13,043 bases of DNA from Candidatus Curtissbacteria bacterium. Its GTDB lineage: Bacteria; Patescibacteriota; Microgenomatia; Curtissbacterales; GWA2-41-24. How positions within the stretch are numbered: position 1 is the first letter of the stretch; each line of letters starts with the position of its first letter. Positions 1 to 6,213 of this stretch are shown here, piece after piece. The notes beneath the pieces were generated by a model. The model saw only the letters and a list, made by a program, of their open reading frames with translations, was not told the origin of the DNA and did not search any database. A program made the translations under genes and the position numbers. Location of the stretch: positions 1 to 13,043 of the forward strand of contig JAUYIQ010000048.1 of assembly GCA_030688205.1 (NCBI GenBank), written 5' to 3'.

Positions 1-231
1 ATAGCCGGCGCCGGACTCAAAAAATTTCTGGGAGTTGTGTCCGGTACAAACCTTGCTGGCCAGGATATTAATTTTTTCCTGATTGGTATGATCTCTTCTG
101 CTATTTTTGGCTATCTGACAATTAAATACTTTATAAAATACCTGTCTGCAAAAACCCTCTGTCCGTTTATTGTCTACAGAGTAATTCTAGGTCTAATACT
201 TATTGCCTTATCTCTTACTACCATCTACTAA
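1..231 (+). CDS. uppP: Undecaprenyl-diphosphatase UppP (BacA), C-terminal part, 5' end outside window
   Basis: The frame is open from base 1 to a TAA at 229-231 and gives the last 76 residues. A GTG at 37 could be read as a start, but the frame continues upstream with family-like sequence (AGAGLKKF), so the gene is cut by the window edge. UppP is an integral membrane enzyme that dephosphorylates undecaprenyl diphosphate and so recycles the lipid carrier for peptidoglycan and other surface polymers. The fragment shows a polar stretch, a hydrophobic helix (about GMISSAIFGYLTIKYFI), then the family-typical PFIVYRVILG segment leading into the last helix. The catalytic N-terminal motifs are not visible. 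Identification rests on recalled resemblance of this C-terminal pattern to BacA/UppP proteins. Confidence 0.8.
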   Translation: MAGAGLKKFLGVVSGTNLAGQDINFFLIGMISSAIFGYLTIKYFIKYLSAKTLCPFIVYRVILGLILIALSLTTIY

Positions 232-243
232 CTACAACCTAAT

Positions 244-252
244 TGTTATAAT
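244..252 (+). promoter_or_regulatory. Extended -10 promoter for prfB, likely leaderless
   Basis: TG-T-TATAAT matches an extended -10 element. It lies in the 28-base gap after uppP and ends 7 nt before the prfB ATG at 260. Transcription would then start at or within a base or two of the ATG. No good -35 hexamer is seen at 15-18 bp, and no Shine-Dalgarno sequence precedes the ATG. Inferred from sequence only. Confidence 0.5.
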
Positions 253-259
253 TGTCCAA

Positions 260-1351
260 ATGGATATTGCACAATCTGTGAGTGATCTGGGTACTCGCTT
301 TTCGGTTATTCAAAAAAGCTTTGATCAGGATCAAAAACAAAACGACTTAAAAAGTTTAGAGGCACAAAGCTCAAACCCTAATTTTTGGACAGGGGACTCA
401 CAAGCAGCCCAAAAAGTAATGAAGAGAATTGCATATTTAAAAGATCAAATTACCTCTTACATATCGCTGGAAAAAGAAATAGAAGATCTTAAATCATTCT
501 CAAGCATGTCAGAAGATCCTTCTATGGCCGAAGAAGTTAAAAAAGAGCTAAAAACCATAAGAGAAAAGTTAGAAAAGTTGGAAACCGGAATGTTTCTATC
601 CGGTCCTTATGACCAAAACGAAGCAATCCTTTCTGTTCACGCGGGGCAAGGAGGAGTAGAGGCTATGGATTGGGTAGCCATGCTCAAAAGAATGTACGAA
701 AAATTCTTCGGGAGCAAAAAATGGGATTACGAAATAATCGATGAGACTCCCGGTGAAGAAGCTGGTTTTAAAACCGTAACCATGCTTGTAAAAGAAGATT
801 TCGCCTATGGTCTTTTGAAAAACGAAGCAGGAGTTCACCGCCTTGTGCGCCAATCCCCTTTTAATGCTGCAAATCTGAGGCAAACGTCATTCGCACTGGT
901 TGAAGTCATGCCCGAAATTAACCAGTCGCAGGATATCATCGAAATAAAACCGGACGACATCGAATTCGAAGCCTTTCGTTCCGGAGGCCATGGAGGTCAA
1001 AACGTTAATAAAGTGTCAACGGCAGTCCGAATTAGACACAAACCTACAGGAATAACCGTTACCTGTCAAACCCAACGTTATCAGGCACAAAATAGGGAAA
1101 ACGCAATGAAGCTTCTTTTAGCAAAGCTTTGGATACTTAAGCAAACAGAAGACCAAAAACAAAAAGATGTACTTAAGGGTGGACATATTACGCCTGGCTG
1201 GGGTAATCAAATCCGTTCATATGTACTGCACCCGTACAAAATGGTCAAAGACCTTAGAACCGGCCACGAAACTGGCGACGCTGAAGCCGTTTTAGACGGA
1301 GATTTGGAAGATTTCCTGAAGCAGGAACTTTCCCTATCCGCTGAGATCTAA
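260..1351 (+). CDS. prfB: Peptide chain release factor 2
   Basis: RF2 recognises UAA and UGA stop codons in the ribosomal A site and triggers hydrolysis of peptidyl-tRNA. Numbered from the ATG at 260, the 363-residue protein has the SPF stop-recognition tripeptide at about 199-201 (HRLVRQSPFN). RF1 would have a PxT motif there. The catalytic GGQ is at about 245-247 (SGGHGGQNVNK), and the C-terminus ends in the usual DGDLEDFL pattern. The frame also opens at a TTG at 203, inside uppP, but the ATG at 260 gives a length close to known RF2s (about 365), sits 7 nt after a TATAAT box and avoids 19 unusual residues. Unlike many bacterial prfB genes, the reading frame is continuous, with no in-frame TGA near codon 25 and so no programmed +1 frameshift. 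The presence of RF2 indicates that UGA is a stop codon here. Confidence 0.96.
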   Translation: MDIAQSVSDLGTRFSVIQKSFDQDQKQNDLKSLEAQSSNPNFWTGDSQAAQKVMKRIAYLKDQITSYISLEKEIEDLKSFSSMSEDPSMAEEVKKELKTIREKLEKLETGMFLSGPYDQNEAILSVHAGQGGVEAMDWVAMLKRMYEKFFGSKKWDYEIIDETPGEEAGFKTVTMLVKEDFAYGLLKNEAGVHRLVRQSPFNAANLRQTSFALVEVMPEINQSQDIIEIKPDDIEFEAFRSGGHGGQNVNKVSTAVRIRHKPTGITVTCQTQRYQAQNRENAMKLLLAKLWILKQTEDQKQKDVLKGGHITPGWGNQIRSYVLHPYKMVKDLRTGHETGDAEAVLDGDLEDFLKQELSLSAEI

Positions 1352-1381
1352 AAAGGTCTTGCTGGAATGCAAAACTTACTG

Positions 1382-1414
1382 ATATGTCTTCCTCTGCTTC
1401 GCAGAGCGACATAT
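1382..1414 (+). other. Two-tier hairpin after prfB
   Basis: CTCTGC (1392-1397), loop TTC, GCAGAG (1401-1406) form a perfect 6-bp stem. Outside it, ATATGTC (1382-1388) pairs with GACATAT (1408-1414), giving 7 more base pairs across a small asymmetric internal loop. It begins about 30 nt after the prfB stop. No T-run follows, so it is not a standard intrinsic terminator. It could protect the prfB mRNA 3' end, cause weak termination, or be a remnant of a palindromic repeat. Confidence 0.5.
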
Positions 1415-1416
1415 AA

Positions 1417-1450
1417 TAGGTTGCACCCAAGTGCAAGCCTAATATATAAT
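1417..1450 (+). promoter_or_regulatory. Promoter for the 1465 gene with a palindrome over the -35 box
   Basis: TTGCAC (1421-1426), 18 bp, TATAAT (1445-1450) is a good housekeeping-type promoter. The start point would be near 1457, leaving a leader of about 8 nt before the ATG at 1465. The -35 hexamer is the left arm of a perfect inverted repeat, TTGCAC-CCAA-GTGCAA (1421-1436). With one bulged G this extends to about 10 bp (TAGG at 1417-1420 against CCTA at 1438-1441). That position suits a repressor operator. In read-through RNA from prfB it would also form a second hairpin. Confidence 0.5.
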
Positions 1451-1464
1451 GACCAGAGTCTCAA

Positions 1465-1935
1465 ATGGAATCAAATCAGTCTCTTCAATCTGAATTCAAA
1501 CCTGCCAACGCATTAAGATCTGTGCCCAAAAACATCCCCTTTAAAAAACTATTGCCGCTCGCAGTCATTGTAATAATTGTTGCAGCCGGCATATTTTCCG
1601 GCCTCGTTTTCTCATCCAGAAATAAAAACTCAAAAATAGCGGTTTCCACAGCTGCAGACGAAGAAAATTTATCTCCCGAACAAAAACAATCATTTCAATC
1701 AGTAACCCGTGATTCGGCAGAAGGCGTTGTTGAGAAAAATGATAAGTTCGAAGAAACAGCTCAGGGTCAATGGAAACTTATAAGGGAAGGCGGCGAAAGC
1801 CAAACTGCTTATTTGACATCTTCATTTTTGGATCTTGACCAATTCATTGGTAAAAAGGTAAAGGTCTTCGGAGAAACTCTCGGAACAGATAAAGTCGGCT
1901 GGTTAATGGACGTAGCAAAAGTCGAGGAGCTTTAA
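1465..1935 (+). CDS. Membrane-anchored protein of unknown function
   Basis: I do not recognise a named family. The 156-residue protein has a polar N-terminus with basic residues just before a single hydrophobic helix (about 29-50, LLPLAVIVIIVAAGIFSGLV). This fits an N-in signal anchor with the rest outside the cell. An acidic, Gln/Ser-rich linker follows (about 60-100). A small C-terminal domain of about 55 residues (GQWKL at 101 to the end) contains FIGKKVKVFGETLG and GWLMDVAKVEEL; its pattern of short beta strands suggests an OB-like fold, which is inference only. It has its own promoter and ends 20 nt before ftsE, so it may be co-transcribed with the ftsEX operon and act in the envelope. 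Confidence 0.75.
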   Translation: MESNQSLQSEFKPANALRSVPKNIPFKKLLPLAVIVIIVAAGIFSGLVFSSRNKNSKIAVSTAADEENLSPEQKQSFQSVTRDSAEGVVEKNDKFEETAQGQWKLIREGGESQTAYLTSSFLDLDQFIGKKVKVFGETLGTDKVGWLMDVAKVEEL

Positions 1936-1955
1936 TTTCCTAAATTTTCTGCCTC

Positions 1956-2642
1956 ATGATACAGTTCGAATCTGTTACCAAAAAATATCCTAACGGGCAA
2001 ATCGCTCTTGATGATGTTAATCTTAAAATCGAAGACGGAGAATTTGTCTTCGTCACAGGTCTATCAGGTGCCGGAAAATCTACACTCCTGAAACTGATAA
2101 CCAGAGAAACGAGACCGTCAGTTGGGAAAGTTCTTATAGACGAACAAGATATATTAAAAATACCGGAAGGTAAATTACCGATTTTAAGAAGAAGGATTGG
2201 GACGATATTTCAAGACTTTAAACTGCTTTTAAACAGGACAGTATTTGAAAACGTCGCTGTTCCTCTTGAAGTTCTTTCTCAAAAAGACTCACATATTGAA
2301 AAAGAGGTATCAGCGACTTTAGAAAAAGTTGGTTTACTTGAAAAAGCCAATAACTTCCCGGCCCAGCTCTCCGGAGGAGAAATTCAAAGAACAGCAATTG
2401 CCCGTGCAATCGTCGCAAAACCGGTAGTTCTTCTTGCCGACGAGCCGACAGGTGATCTTGATCCTAAAACTGCCAGGGAAGTGGTCGAGCTTTTGGAAAA
2501 AATAAATAAAGAGGACAAAACCACAATTATAATGGCAACTCACAATGAAGCGGTGGTTAATCATTTTAAAAAAAGGGTTATCGTTTTAAAAAAAGGTAAA
2601 ATAGAAAAAGATACAAAAGAAGGAACATATGAAGCAGATTAA
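1956..2642 (+). CDS. ftsE: Cell division ATP-binding protein FtsE
   Basis: ABC-type ATPase that pairs with FtsX at the division site. ATP hydrolysis is transmitted through FtsX to activate a peptidoglycan hydrolase outside the cell. All nucleotide-binding motifs are present in the 228 residues: Walker A GLSGAGKST at 35-43, Q-loop Q86, signature LSGGE at 138-142, Walker B VVLLADEP at 157-164, D-loop GDLD at 166-169 and switch histidine H196. The IFQDFKLL stretch around 84-91 and the short length are typical of FtsE rather than of LolD-type exporters. The next gene, ftsX, overlaps it by 14 nt, which supports the assignment. A TAAATT at 1941-1946 could be a weak -10 box, but no clear Shine-Dalgarno sequence precedes the ATG. 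Confidence 0.95.
   Translation: MIQFESVTKKYPNGQIALDDVNLKIEDGEFVFVTGLSGAGKSTLLKLITRETRPSVGKVLIDEQDILKIPEGKLPILRRRIGTIFQDFKLLLNRTVFENVAVPLEVLSQKDSHIEKEVSATLEKVGLLEKANNFPAQLSGGEIQRTAIARAIVAKPVVLLADEPTGDLDPKTAREVVELLEKINKEDKTTIIMATHNEAVVNHFKKRVIVLKKGKIEKDTKEGTYEAD
2618..2624 (+). promoter_or_regulatory. Ribosome binding site of ftsX
   Basis: AGAAGGA lies 4 nt before the ftsX ATG, inside the end of ftsE. It is the clearest Shine-Dalgarno-like sequence in the window. It marks an internal operon gene, whereas several first genes have none. Confidence 0.55.
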
Positions 2643-3504
2643 AAGAACTTTAAAGCTTCTGCGAAGAAGTCCATATCACGCACTTGCTGCCATTCTTGCT
2701 ATGACACTTACCTTTTTTATCACATCGCTTTTTGTAATCTTAATTCTTGGTGGGCAATTGGTACTTAACTATTTCGAACAACAGCCGGAGTTGCACATTT
2801 TCTTTAAAGAGGATGTCCAGGATTCCAAAATTGAAGAGATTGCTCAAAACACAAGAACAACCGGTTTTGTTAAAGAGGTGAAATTCATTTCCCAGGAAGA
2901 AGCGCTCGCTATTTACAGAGAACGTTTTAAAGATGATCCCCAACTCCTGGAATCGGTAACTGCAGACTATTTGCCCAAGTCTATTGAGGTTGCTGTAACC
3001 AAACCTGAAGGAATTATAGAAATAACCAAACTGGTAAAAGATAAACCGGAAGTTGAAAAAGTTGTTTCACTTTCTGAAAAAGCTATAGAAAATCTAACCA
3101 GTTCTGTCAAGGTTATCCGTTTTGGCGGAATAATTTTTGTCTCAACGCTAACCGTGGTTTCCTTCCTTATTATAATAATGGTAGTTGGTATGCGTATCGC
3201 TCTTCGGCGTGATGAAATATCGATAATGAATTTGGTCGGTGCCACAAAATGGTATATAGCCAGACCGTTTTTCTTGGAAGGTGCATTTTATGGCTTAGTC
3301 GGAGCAAGTATTGCTGCTTTTCTAACCTATGCCGTTTTGCTTTTTTACTCACCCAACATCCAGGAATTCGTTGAACCAATTCAGATCTTTCCAATTCATC
3401 CTGTCTTTTTTCTTTATCTTTGGGTTGGGGAGGTGCTTATTGCGGCTGCAATCGGAGTTCTTGGAGCAGCCATTGCACTTTACAGGTACCTTAAGATTAG
3501 ATGA
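2629..3504 (+). CDS. ftsX: Cell division protein FtsX
   Basis: Membrane subunit of the FtsEX complex. Its 291 residues show the family layout: a cytoplasmic basic N-terminus, a first membrane helix at about 20-45, an extracytoplasmic domain at about 46-165, and three more helices at about 166-190, 215-240 and 257-287. The stretch EISIMNLVGATKWYIARPFF (195-214), between helices 2 and 3, is the conserved FtsX-domain segment. In known systems the extracytoplasmic domain binds a coiled-coil hydrolase or activator (EnvC, PcsB, CwlO, RipC). The coiled-coil M23 gene that starts in the ATGA overlapping the ftsX stop codon is the obvious partner. Confidence 0.95.
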   Translation: MKQIKRTLKLLRRSPYHALAAILAMTLTFFITSLFVILILGGQLVLNYFEQQPELHIFFKEDVQDSKIEEIAQNTRTTGFVKEVKFISQEEALAIYRERFKDDPQLLESVTADYLPKSIEVAVTKPEGIIEITKLVKDKPEVEKVVSLSEKAIENLTSSVKVIRFGGIIFVSTLTVVSFLIIIMVVGMRIALRRDEISIMNLVGATKWYIARPFFLEGAFYGLVGASIAAFLTYAVLLFYSPNIQEFVEPIQIFPIHPVFFLYLWVGEVLIAAAIGVLGAAIALYRYLKIR

Positions 3505-4685
3505 AAAGAATACTTTCGACCTTACTCTTTCTGCTTGTAGCAGCAGTATTTATCAATTCTTCTTCGCTTGCGACATCTCTCGAAGACTGTGACAACAGCA
3601 ACATTCCTTCAGACAAAATATCCGACTGCATAAGCATTCTTTCTAAAAAAATTACAGATCTTGCAGACCAGAAAAAAACAATCGCAAGCCAGATAGCCCA
3701 GTTTGATAATCAGATCAAAATTACCCAGTTAAAAATCTCCGACTCCGAAGCAACTATTGCCCAGCTGGAAAAAGAAATAGGTGTTTTAGGTTTTAGAATT
3801 GGCTACATATCGGAGTCTGTCGATAAATTGGAGGAAGTTCTAAAACACAGAATACTCGTAACTTACCAGCAAAGTAATGTTTCCAGTCTGGAAATAATGC
3901 TTGGCTCCAACGACTTTAAGGATTTTATGCAGAGAATTCAGTACCTAAGAGTTGTTCAGGAAAATGACAGAAAAGTATTAGCTAACTTACAACAAAGCAA
4001 GGCAAATTACGCCAACCAAAAAGATGACCGCGAGGAAAAGCAGGTACAAATTGAAGAAAATAAAAAGAAACTTGAAGCACTCAAAACAAGCTTAGGCCGC
4101 GATAAAGTCGCAAAACAGGCCTTTTTAGAAGCAACAAAAAACGATGAGGCAAAATTTCAAAGACTACTTGCACAAGCACAAGCAGAGCAGGCTATCGTTT
4201 TTGGAGGGGGATCGGATGTATTCATGAGAGACGTTAGCCAGGGAGAATCCATTGGCTCGGTTGCGGCACACAGTGCAAGTCCTGGCTGCTCCACAGGCGC
4301 CCATCTCCATTTTGAGGTTCACAAAAACGGCGGACTCCAAAACCCCAACGATTATTTGTCATCGCACAGCACAAGTTATGCATATCCCGATTCGCAGGTT
4401 TCATATTACGGTTCAATTAACCCGCATGGAGATCTGCCGTGGCCGCTTAATGACCCAATTCAAATTAATCAGGGCTTTGGTTCGCACCCGTTTGCCCAGC
4501 AGTTCTACTCTAACGGTACGCATACAGGAATAGATATGGATTCCACCTCATCTACAGTAAAAACCGTAAAAGCCGGAAAACTATTTGGTGGATCCTACAA
4601 TTGTTCGAATGGAAAACTTTACTACGCAAAAATTGAACACGACGACGGCCTTACCACGTGGTATCTCCACATGATCCCGCACTAG
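3501..4685 (+). CDS. Secreted coiled-coil M23-type peptidoglycan hydrolase with permuted motif order, FtsEX partner
   Basis: The protein has 394 residues: a signal peptide (about 1-26), a long coiled coil (about 38-232, rich in Q, K, E and L), and a C-terminal metallopeptidase-like region. It starts in an ATGA overlap with ftsX. It resembles EnvC/CwlO/PcsB in layout, so a role in cleaving or licensing cleavage of septal peptidoglycan under FtsEX control is the natural inference. The M23/LytM zinc-site motifs are all present but in unusual order. The HxH motif comes first (TGAHLHFEV, H268 and H270), then HTGID (H341, D345), then the catalytic-type histidine in TWYLHM (H390), four residues before the end. 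In ordinary M23 domains HxxxD comes first and HxH last. The sequence reads as a circular permutation with a joining segment at about 290-320 (including GDLPWPLNDP). The residues are intact, unlike the degenerate LytM domain of E. coli EnvC, so it may itself be a hydrolase. Confidence 0.88.
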   Translation: MKRILSTLLFLLVAAVFINSSSLATSLEDCDNSNIPSDKISDCISILSKKITDLADQKKTIASQIAQFDNQIKITQLKISDSEATIAQLEKEIGVLGFRIGYISESVDKLEEVLKHRILVTYQQSNVSSLEIMLGSNDFKDFMQRIQYLRVVQENDRKVLANLQQSKANYANQKDDREEKQVQIEENKKKLEALKTSLGRDKVAKQAFLEATKNDEAKFQRLLAQAQAEQAIVFGGGSDVFMRDVSQGESIGSVAAHSASPGCSTGAHLHFEVHKNGGLQNPNDYLSSHSTSYAYPDSQVSYYGSINPHGDLPWPLNDPIQINQGFGSHPFAQQFYSNGTHTGIDMDSTSSTVKTVKAGKLFGGSYNCSNGKLYYAKIEHDDGLTTWYLHMIPH

Positions 4686-4691
4686 TTCTTC

Positions 4692-4700
4692 TGCTAAAAT
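4692..4700 (+). promoter_or_regulatory. Extended -10 promoter for the 4708 operon, likely leaderless
   Basis: TG-C-TAAAAT is an extended -10 element in the 22-base gap between the hydrolase and the next gene. It ends exactly 7 nt before the ATG at 4708, the same geometry as upstream of prfB. No Shine-Dalgarno sequence is visible. It would drive the overlapping gene run 4708-8031. Confidence 0.45.
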
Positions 4701-4707
4701 AAAGTTA

Positions 4708-5511
4708 ATGCCCAGAATTTTCGTTTTTGCGACAGCAATTACATTTTTCCTGCTTTTTTCACCACAAGTTTTTGCAGATTCCGAGATAGTTATTAATGAA
4801 TTTTACGCGTTAGGAGGTTCAGAAAACCCGGACTGGGTTGAGCTTTACAATATGACTGACTCAAAAGTAGATATAGAAGGTTGGCAAATTAAAGACGAAA
4901 CAGAATCAAACAAAATAATTTTGGGCGGATATGTTTGTTCTCATAGCTTTAGAAAATTCACATTTTCCAACCGTCTTAACAATGGCGGAGATAAAATTCG
5001 TTTATTCAAATCAGGTTCTGATCAAACGGTAGACGAACTGACATACTTTTCGCAAAGCATGCCAACACATATTCAAGGTCAATCGACAGGAAGAAGTCCG
5101 GATGGTTCTGGCTCCTGGATTGTTCTTTCAACACCGACACCAAGTGATGACACTTCATGTGATCAACCAACTCCGACTCCAACACCAACACCAACACCAT
5201 CACCTTCGCCAAGTCCAACCCAGACGTCATCGACTGCAAAATCACCAAGCCCATCGCCCATTTCTACAAAATCCCCATCTCCTACACCGAAACCGTCGCC
5301 CAAAGTATTGGCCGAAAAAGATTCGCAATCTTCCACTCCTTCTGCACAACAAGAAACACCGAGTCCGTCTCCCAGTCCGAGTGCAGAAAATTCTTCTCCT
5401 AAATTCAAAGTAGCAGGATTATTATCAGGTACGGGTTTGGCCTTAATCGGAGTGTCTTTTGCCCTTTACTTATGGTATTCTAAGCGCTTGCCAAAAAATG
5501 AAAACCCTTAA
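4708..5511 (+). CDS. Surface-anchored lamin-tail-domain protein
   Basis: The 267-residue protein has a signal peptide (1-23, ending VFA-DS) and then a domain at about 25-145. That domain starts IVINEFYALGGSENPDWVELYN and contains DIEGWQIKD and a later SWIVLSTPTPS, which is the pattern of the lamin tail domain (LTD, Ig-like fold). A Pro/Thr/Ser-rich linker (about 154-225), a C-terminal membrane helix (about 233-257) and a short basic tail follow. Such proteins are held at the cell surface by the C-terminal helix. Bacterial LTDs are usually found in secreted proteins and nucleases, but no catalytic domain is present, so a binding or structural role is likely. It overlaps the VanZ-like gene by 14 nt. 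Confidence 0.85.
   Translation: MPRIFVFATAITFFLLFSPQVFADSEIVINEFYALGGSENPDWVELYNMTDSKVDIEGWQIKDETESNKIILGGYVCSHSFRKFTFSNRLNNGGDKIRLFKSGSDQTVDELTYFSQSMPTHIQGQSTGRSPDGSGSWIVLSTPTPSDDTSCDQPTPTPTPTPTPSPSPSPTQTSSTAKSPSPSPISTKSPSPTPKPSPKVLAEKDSQSSTPSAQQETPSPSPSPSAENSSPKFKVAGLLSGTGLALIGVSFALYLWYSKRLPKNENP
5167..5220 (+). repeat. Pro-Thr/Pro-Ser codon repeat in a surface protein linker
   Basis: Nine tandem 6-bp units encode five Pro-Thr, three Pro-Ser and one Pro-Thr dipeptides (residues 154-171). The codons vary, so this is protein-level low complexity rather than an exact DNA microsatellite. It gives an extended linker between the lamin-tail domain and the membrane anchor. Confidence 0.8.
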
Positions 5512-5860
5512 TTTATGGCTGCCTGTCTTTTTATGGGCAGCTGTCATCTTTTTTTTCTCTACGCTTACAAATCCCAAAGCCAGTGATTTTTTCATTTGGG
5601 ATTTTATCGCCAAAAAAATAGCTCACATTAGCGAGTATGCAATTTTATATATGCTACTGTTTCGTGCGACTGGCAAAAACGTTGTCTTGTCATTTGTTAT
5701 AACAATTCTTTATGCGATTTCAGACGAAATACACCAAGGCTTCATTCCTGGCAGGAGCCCGGCGATCTATGATGTAGGGCTGGATGCATCCGGTGCAGGA
5801 ATCGCAGGATATGCTATATGGAAGTTAAAACAAAATCAGAGCTACAAACACAAAAAATAG
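5498..5860 (+). CDS. VanZ-like membrane protein
   Basis: A 120-residue membrane protein matching the VanZ-like pattern: an N-terminal helix (about 7-22), a conserved IAHISEYA segment (about 41-48), a helix (about 60-74), the hallmark DEIHQ (76-80) and PGR (84-86), an Asp at 92, and a last helix (about 95-108) with a basic tail. VanZ-like proteins are widespread small membrane proteins. The founder gives low-level teicoplanin resistance, but most members have no known activity, so resistance should not be assumed. The frame is open upstream to 5459, but the ATG at 5498 gives a normal start and only a 14-nt overlap with the gene before. The tsaE gene overlaps its end by 43 nt. Confidence 0.85.
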   Translation: MKTLNLWLPVFLWAAVIFFFSTLTNPKASDFFIWDFIAKKIAHISEYAILYMLLFRATGKNVVLSFVITILYAISDEIHQGFIPGRSPAIYDVGLDASGAGIAGYAIWKLKQNQSYKHKK

Positions 5861-6213
5861 GAGAAGAAATCGCCGGAAAACTTAAATCCGGCGATATTGT
5901 TTGCTTGTATGGAGATCTCGGTGCCGGCAAGACCGTATTTGTAAAAGGGATAGCCAAAGGGCTCGGTATCCAAAAAAGAATCCTTTCACCGACTTTTGTA
6001 CTAATGCGCGCATATCCGGGTCTTTACCATTTAGATCTTTACAGAATAGATGACTTCAGATCTTTAGGCCTTGATGAAATATTTGAAAATGAACAGATAA
6101 AAGTTATTGAATGGGCAGAGAAATTAGGAAGCGCACTACCCGAAAAAAGAATTGATGTAAAAATAAAAAAAGTAAATGAAAAAACACGAAAAATCACCAT
6201 CAGCCGTATTTAA
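5818..6213 (+). CDS. tsaE: tRNA threonylcarbamoyladenosine biosynthesis ATPase TsaE
   Basis: Cytoplasmic P-loop ATPase that acts with TsaB and TsaD to place the threonylcarbamoyl group on A37 of ANN-decoding tRNAs. The 131 residues show Walker A GDLGAGKT (32-39), SPTF (57-60), HLDLYR (71-76) and VIEWAEKL (96-103), which together identify TsaE. The length fits the family. The start inside the VanZ-like gene gives a 43-nt overlap; a later start would cut into the N-terminal helix before Walker A. tsaC overlaps its end by 38 nt and tsaB follows, so the t6A genes are clustered. Confidence 0.95.
   Translation: MEVKTKSELQTQKIGEEIAGKLKSGDIVCLYGDLGAGKTVFVKGIAKGLGIQKRILSPTFVLMRAYPGLYHLDLYRIDDFRSLGLDEIFENEQIKVIEWAEKLGSALPEKRIDVKIKKVNEKTRKITISRI

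Noticed and set aside
203..260. TTG start of prfB at 203
   Set aside because: It would overlap uppP and add 19 unusual residues. The ATG at 260 gives the normal RF2 length and has a well-placed -10 box.
260..420. Programmed +1 frameshift in prfB
   Set aside because: The frame is continuous from the ATG, with no in-frame TGA near codon 25.
1389..1410. Intrinsic terminator of prfB
   Set aside because: The hairpin is good but no T-run follows; the next bases are ATAATAGG. Recorded as a hairpin of unknown role instead.
5498..5860. Glycopeptide resistance gene
   Set aside because: VanZ-like proteins are common and mostly of unknown function. No vanHAX or regulatory genes are present.
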